Shown here: piece after piece, positions 31,860 through 34,648 of the stretch
Layout of the letters: the number at the start of each line of letters is the position of its first letter
How positions within the stretch are numbered: position 1 is the first letter of the stretch
Assembly (NCBI GenBank): GCA_964439725.1
Contig: CAYTPY010000016.1
Span: 1 to 34,648, forward strand
Reading direction: 5' to 3'
Source of the DNA: Croceibacterium_A sp964439725
Lineage (GTDB): Bacteria; Pseudomonadota; Alphaproteobacteria; Sphingomonadales; Sphingomonadaceae
Length of the DNA stretch: 34,648 nt
Notes under the pieces: model-generated
Told to the model about the DNA's origin: nothing
The model's database searches: none
The model's input: the letters and a program-made list of their open reading frames with translations, nothing else
Made by a program: the position numbers and the translations under genes

Positions 31860-32453
31860 ATGCAGTCCAATGAAATTCTGATTCTGGCGGTCATTGCGAT
31901 CGCATTGATCGCGGCCATCGTCGCTTGGGCCGCGATGCGCCGGCGCCATACTGAGTCTCTGCGCGCGCGGTACGGCGGCGAGTATGACCGAACCCTCCAC
32001 GAACATGGCCGGCGCTCTGCCGCGGAGAAAGCGCTGGAAGAGCGCGAGGAGCGTGTGGCCCAGCTCGACATTCGGCCGCTCACGCCAGCGAACCGCGCGC
32101 AGTTCATCCACGAATGGCAGGAAGTGAAAGCCGATTTCGTCGACAGCCCCGCGGAAGCCGCGCTTCATGCCGATCGGCTGCTGGCGAAAATCATGCGTGC
32201 GCGCGGCTATCCGATGGGCGATTTTGACCGGCGCTACGAGGATCTGACTGTCGACCACCGCGAAGTAGCGCAGCACTATCGCGCCGGACACGAGATTACC
32301 GAGCGGCAGGGCCGCGGCGAAGCCACGACCGAGGACTTGCGTCAGGCGATGCAGCACTACGAGGAGCTGTTCGACGATCTCGTCAGCGACCGCGGCGAGG
32401 GGCCGGCGCCCGGCGAACGCCTGCCGCCGCGCAGGCCGCCAGTCCCCCGCTAG
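31860..32453 (+). CDS. Conserved membrane-anchored protein of unknown function (197 aa)
   Basis: A single N-terminal membrane helix (EILILAVIAIALIAAIVAWA) is followed by RRR and a soluble helical domain: RARYGGEYDRTLHEHGRRSA, then LEEREERVAQLDIRPLTPAN, FIHEWQEVKADFVDSPAEAA, RARGYPMGDFDRRYEDLTVD and GEATTEDLRQAMQHYEELFD. I recognise this as a family found in many actinobacteria and proteobacteria without a known function. The C-terminus is proline/arginine rich. The ATG at 31860 has GGGAGAG 7 bases upstream. It probably sits in the inner membrane with its domain in the cytoplasm. It converges on gyrB with six bases between the stop codons. Confidence 0.85.
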   Translation: MQSNEILILAVIAIALIAAIVAWAAMRRRHTESLRARYGGEYDRTLHEHGRRSAAEKALEEREERVAQLDIRPLTPANRAQFIHEWQEVKADFVDSPAEAALHADRLLAKIMRARGYPMGDFDRRYEDLTVDHREVAQHYRAGHEITERQGRGEATTEDLRQAMQHYEELFDDLVSDRGEGPAPGERLPPRRPPVPR

Positions 32454-32459
32454 GGTTGA

Positions 32460-34648
32460 TCACACGTCCAGGTTGGCGACGTTCAGAGCGTTTTGCTGGA
32501 TGAACTCGCGGCGTGGCTCGACGATGTCGCCCATCAACCGGGTGAAAATCTCATCCGTCACGTCGGCGTCTTCCACTTTGACTTGGAGTAACACGCGGTT
32601 GTCGGGATCGAGCGTGGTCTCCCACAGCTGCTCCGCGTTCATCTCGCCCAAGCCCTTGTAGCGGGCGATCGACAGCCCCTTGCGGCCGGCGGCGAGCACC
32701 GCCTCGAGCAACTGGCTCGGCCGAGTGATCGTGCCCTCGGCGGCATTGGGGCGGGCATCCTCAGCAGGTTCGTCGTCCTCGGCGACAGGTTCGGGTTCGG
32801 GCTCGGCCGCCGTCGCTCCTTTGCTGAAGCGCGCCGGGGCGTCGTAAGCTTCGGCATGCTCCTGCGCGAGCTTGTGCAGTTTGCGCGCCTCGGCGCTGCC
32901 GACAAAGCCCGGCTCAAGCAGGTGTGCGTCCGTGACCCCGCGCCATACGCGCGAGAAGATGATGGTACCGTCGGAGCGCATCTCGGCGCTCCACCGCGCT
33001 TCCGGATCGCTGAGCTGCATCTGGGCAGCGGCGCGGGTGAGCCGGTCGCGGCGCTCTTCCGTCCCGATGTCGGGGTCGAGTGCGCCGGCCAAGGCCGCGG
33101 CCTCCACGATCGAGTAGTCGTACTTGCGCGGGACGAAAGCCATCAGGTTGTTCATCCGCAGCGCATGCTCAACCAGCAGGGCAAGGTCTTGTCCGCCGCG
33201 CGCGCCGACCTGGCTTTCGAGCACGCGGCCCTGAAGCCCGGCCTCGACGAGGTAGCGGTCGAGCGCGGGCTGGTCTTTCAGGTAGACCTCGCTGCGGCCC
33301 TTGCTGACCTTGAATAGCGGCGGCTGAGCGATGAACAAGTGGCCCGCCTTGATGATCTCCGGCATCTGCCGATGGAAGAACGTCAGCAGCAGGGTGCGGA
33401 TGTGCGCACCGTCCACGTCGGCGTCCGTCATGATGACGATCTTGTGGTAGCGCAGCTTCGCAAGGTTGAACTCGTCTCTGATCCCGGTGCCCATTGCCTG
33501 AATAAGGGTGCCGATTTCTTTCGAGCTGATGATTCGGTCGAACCGGGCGCGCTCGACGTTGAGGATTTTGCCCCGCAAAGGGAGGATGGCCTGATACTGG
33601 CTGTCGCGGCCGCTCTTGGCCGAGCCGCCGGCGCTGTCGCCCTCGACCAGGAACAGCTCGGACTTGGCGGGATCGCGCTCGCGGCAGTCGCTGAGCTTGC
33701 CGGGGAGGGAAGCGATGTCCATCGCGCCCTTGCGCCGCGTCAGTTCACGCGCCTTGCGCGCGGCTTCACGCGCGGCGGCGGCATCGACGACCTTCTGGAT
33801 GATGGACTTCGCGTCGCTGGGGTTTTCCTCCAGCCACTCGCTCATCTTCTCGCTCATCAGGCTTTCGAGCGGCTGACGAACTTCGGAGCTGACCAGCTTG
33901 TCCTTGGTTTGGCTGGAGAACTTCGGGTCCGGCAGCTTGACCGACACGATCGCGGTCAGGCCTTCGCGCATGTCCTCGCCGGAAAGCTGGACCTTCTCTT
34001 TTTTGAGCAGGCCGGAGCGCTCGGCATAGCCGTTCAGAGTGCGGGTCAGGGCAGCGCGGAACGCAGCAAGGTGGGTGCCGCCGTCACGCTGCGGGATGTT
34101 GTTGGTGAAGGTGAGGACGTTCTCGTAATAGGAGTCGTTCCATTCGAGCGCGACTTCGATGCCGATCCCCTCTTTATCCGCCGAAACCGAAATCGGCTCG
34201 GCGATGAGGGGCTGCTTGTTGCGGTCGAGATACTTCACGAAAGCGGCGATCCCGCCCTCGTAATAGAGATCGTGCTCGACCGGTTCGTCGTGCCGGTTGT
34301 CGCGCAGCAGGATGTGCACGCCCGAATTGAGGAAAGCGAGTTCGCGATAGCGGTGCTCGAGCTTCTCGAAATCGAACTCGGTGACATTCTTGAAGGTGTC
34401 GGTAGAGGGCATGAAGGTGACGCGTGTGCCAGTGCGGTCGGCGGGAACGTCCCCCGTCACTTCGAGCGGAGCCACTGCATCGCCGTGCTCGAAGCGCATG
34501 CGGTGCTCCTTGCCGCCGCGCCAGATCTTAAGCTCGAGCCATTCCGACAGCGCGTTCACCACTGAGACGCCGACGCCGTGCAGACCACCCGACACCTTGT
34601 AGGCGTTGTCGTCGCTGCTGTTCTCGAACTTACCGCCGGCGTGGAGCT
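32460..34648 (-). CDS. gyrB: DNA gyrase subunit B, N-terminus beyond the window
   Basis: About 728 residues are visible, starting at LHAGGKFENSSDDNAYKVSG in the GHKL ATPase domain; the first roughly 95 residues lie beyond the right edge. GGLHGVGVSVVNALS is the ATP-lid region, followed by the transducer domain. The TOPRIM domain has FLVEGDSAGGSAKSGRDSQY, RGKILNVERAR and the metal-binding MTDADVDGAHIRTLLL. The C-terminal RYKGLGEMNAEQLWETTLDP binds GyrA/DNA. GyrB supplies the ATPase of the type II topoisomerase that introduces negative supercoils. An acidic Glu/Pro/Ala-rich insert of about 35 residues (around 32730-32825) lies between TOPRIM and the C-terminal motif, where gyrases of other proteobacteria also carry insertions. 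Confidence 0.97.
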   Translation of the reverse strand, partial: LHAGGKFENSSDDNAYKVSGGLHGVGVSVVNALSEWLELKIWRGGKEHRMRFEHGDAVAPLEVTGDVPADRTGTRVTFMPSTDTFKNVTEFDFEKLEHRYRELAFLNSGVHILLRDNRHDEPVEHDLYYEGGIAAFVKYLDRNKQPLIAEPISVSADKEGIGIEVALEWNDSYYENVLTFTNNIPQRDGGTHLAAFRAALTRTLNGYAERSGLLKKEKVQLSGEDMREGLTAIVSVKLPDPKFSSQTKDKLVSSEVRQPLESLMSEKMSEWLEENPSDAKSIIQKVVDAAAAREAARKARELTRRKGAMDIASLPGKLSDCRERDPAKSELFLVEGDSAGGSAKSGRDSQYQAILPLRGKILNVERARFDRIISSKEIGTLIQAMGTGIRDEFNLAKLRYHKIVIMTDADVDGAHIRTLLLTFFHRQMPEIIKAGHLFIAQPPLFKVSKGRSEVYLKDQPALDRYLVEAGLQGRVLESQVGARGGQDLALLVEHALRMNNLMAFVPRKYDYSIVEAAALAGALDPDIGTEERRDRLTRAAAQMQLSDPEARWSAEMRSDGTIIFSRVWRGVTDAHLLEPGFVGSAEARKLHKLAQEHAEAYDAPARFSKGATAAEPEPEPVAEDDEPAEDARPNAAEGTITRPSQLLEAVLAAGRKGLSIARYKGLGEMNAEQLWETTLDPDNRVLLQVKVEDADVTDEIFTRLMGDIVEPRREFIQQNALNVANLDV

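Noticed and set aside
1..34648. tRNA, rRNA, CRISPR arrays, insertion sequences or prophage genes
   Set aside because: I found no cloverleaf sequence, no regularly spaced direct repeats, and no transposase, integrase or phage structural protein.

Overview
The window is high-GC DNA with tightly packed, often overlapping genes. It looks like an alphaproteobacterium of the order Sphingomonadales (Novosphingobium, Sphingopyxis or Erythrobacter/Altererythrobacter type). The grounds are a TonB-dependent receptor beside catabolic genes, an HWE-type sensor kinase, a POT transporter of the sphingomonad kind, short palindromic dispersed repeats, and the protein sequences of GlnD, Lgt, GyrB and IhfB. The genus is not proven. 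Two runs of exactly 100 N (4452-4551 and 25983-26082) are assembly gaps, and both break genes.

Region 1 (1-12355) is an accessory catabolic locus. Everything from 9416 down to 1 is on the minus strand: an MFS transporter, an alpha/beta hydrolase, a CmcJ/NvfI-type oxygenase, a serine hydrolase, a carboxymuconolactone-decarboxylase-like protein, a SnoaL-like protein, an SDR, a second serine hydrolase, a CrtI-like FAD oxidoreductase, a 70-residue protein and a second SDR cut by the window edge. Several genes are joined by ATGA overlaps or 1-base spacers. A TonB-dependent receptor diverges from the MFS gene across a 350-base regulatory region. Together they look like uptake and stepwise breakdown (ester or lactone hydrolysis, oxygenation, dehydrogenation) of an unidentified natural product or aromatic.

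Region 2 (12356-19034) holds ihfB, a GntR/YtrA-type regulator divergent from a POT peptide transporter, an overlapping pair (MmgE/PrpD protein and a MobA-like nucleotidyltransferase), and an MscS channel with an N-terminal BON domain.

Region 3 (19036-23788) is housekeeping: glnD (PII uridylyltransferase), divergent from lgt, which overlaps a MidA/NDUFAF7-type methyltransferase.

Region 4 (23813-31747) has a GAF-PAS-HWE histidine kinase divergent from an apparent five-gene operon: isovaleryl-CoA dehydrogenase, two tandem exported esterases, an AbgT-family transporter and the methylcrotonyl-CoA carboxylase beta subunit. The two leucine-catabolism enzymes are separated by three genes that are not part of the known pathway.

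Region 5 (31748-34648) has a small conserved membrane-anchored protein convergent with gyrB, which runs off the right edge.

The most promising uncharacterised items are the region 1 catabolic locus with its conserved 70-residue protein, the leucine operon with its esterase/AbgT insert, and an RNA hairpin that ends one base before the receptor start codon and holds the ribosome binding site in its loop.
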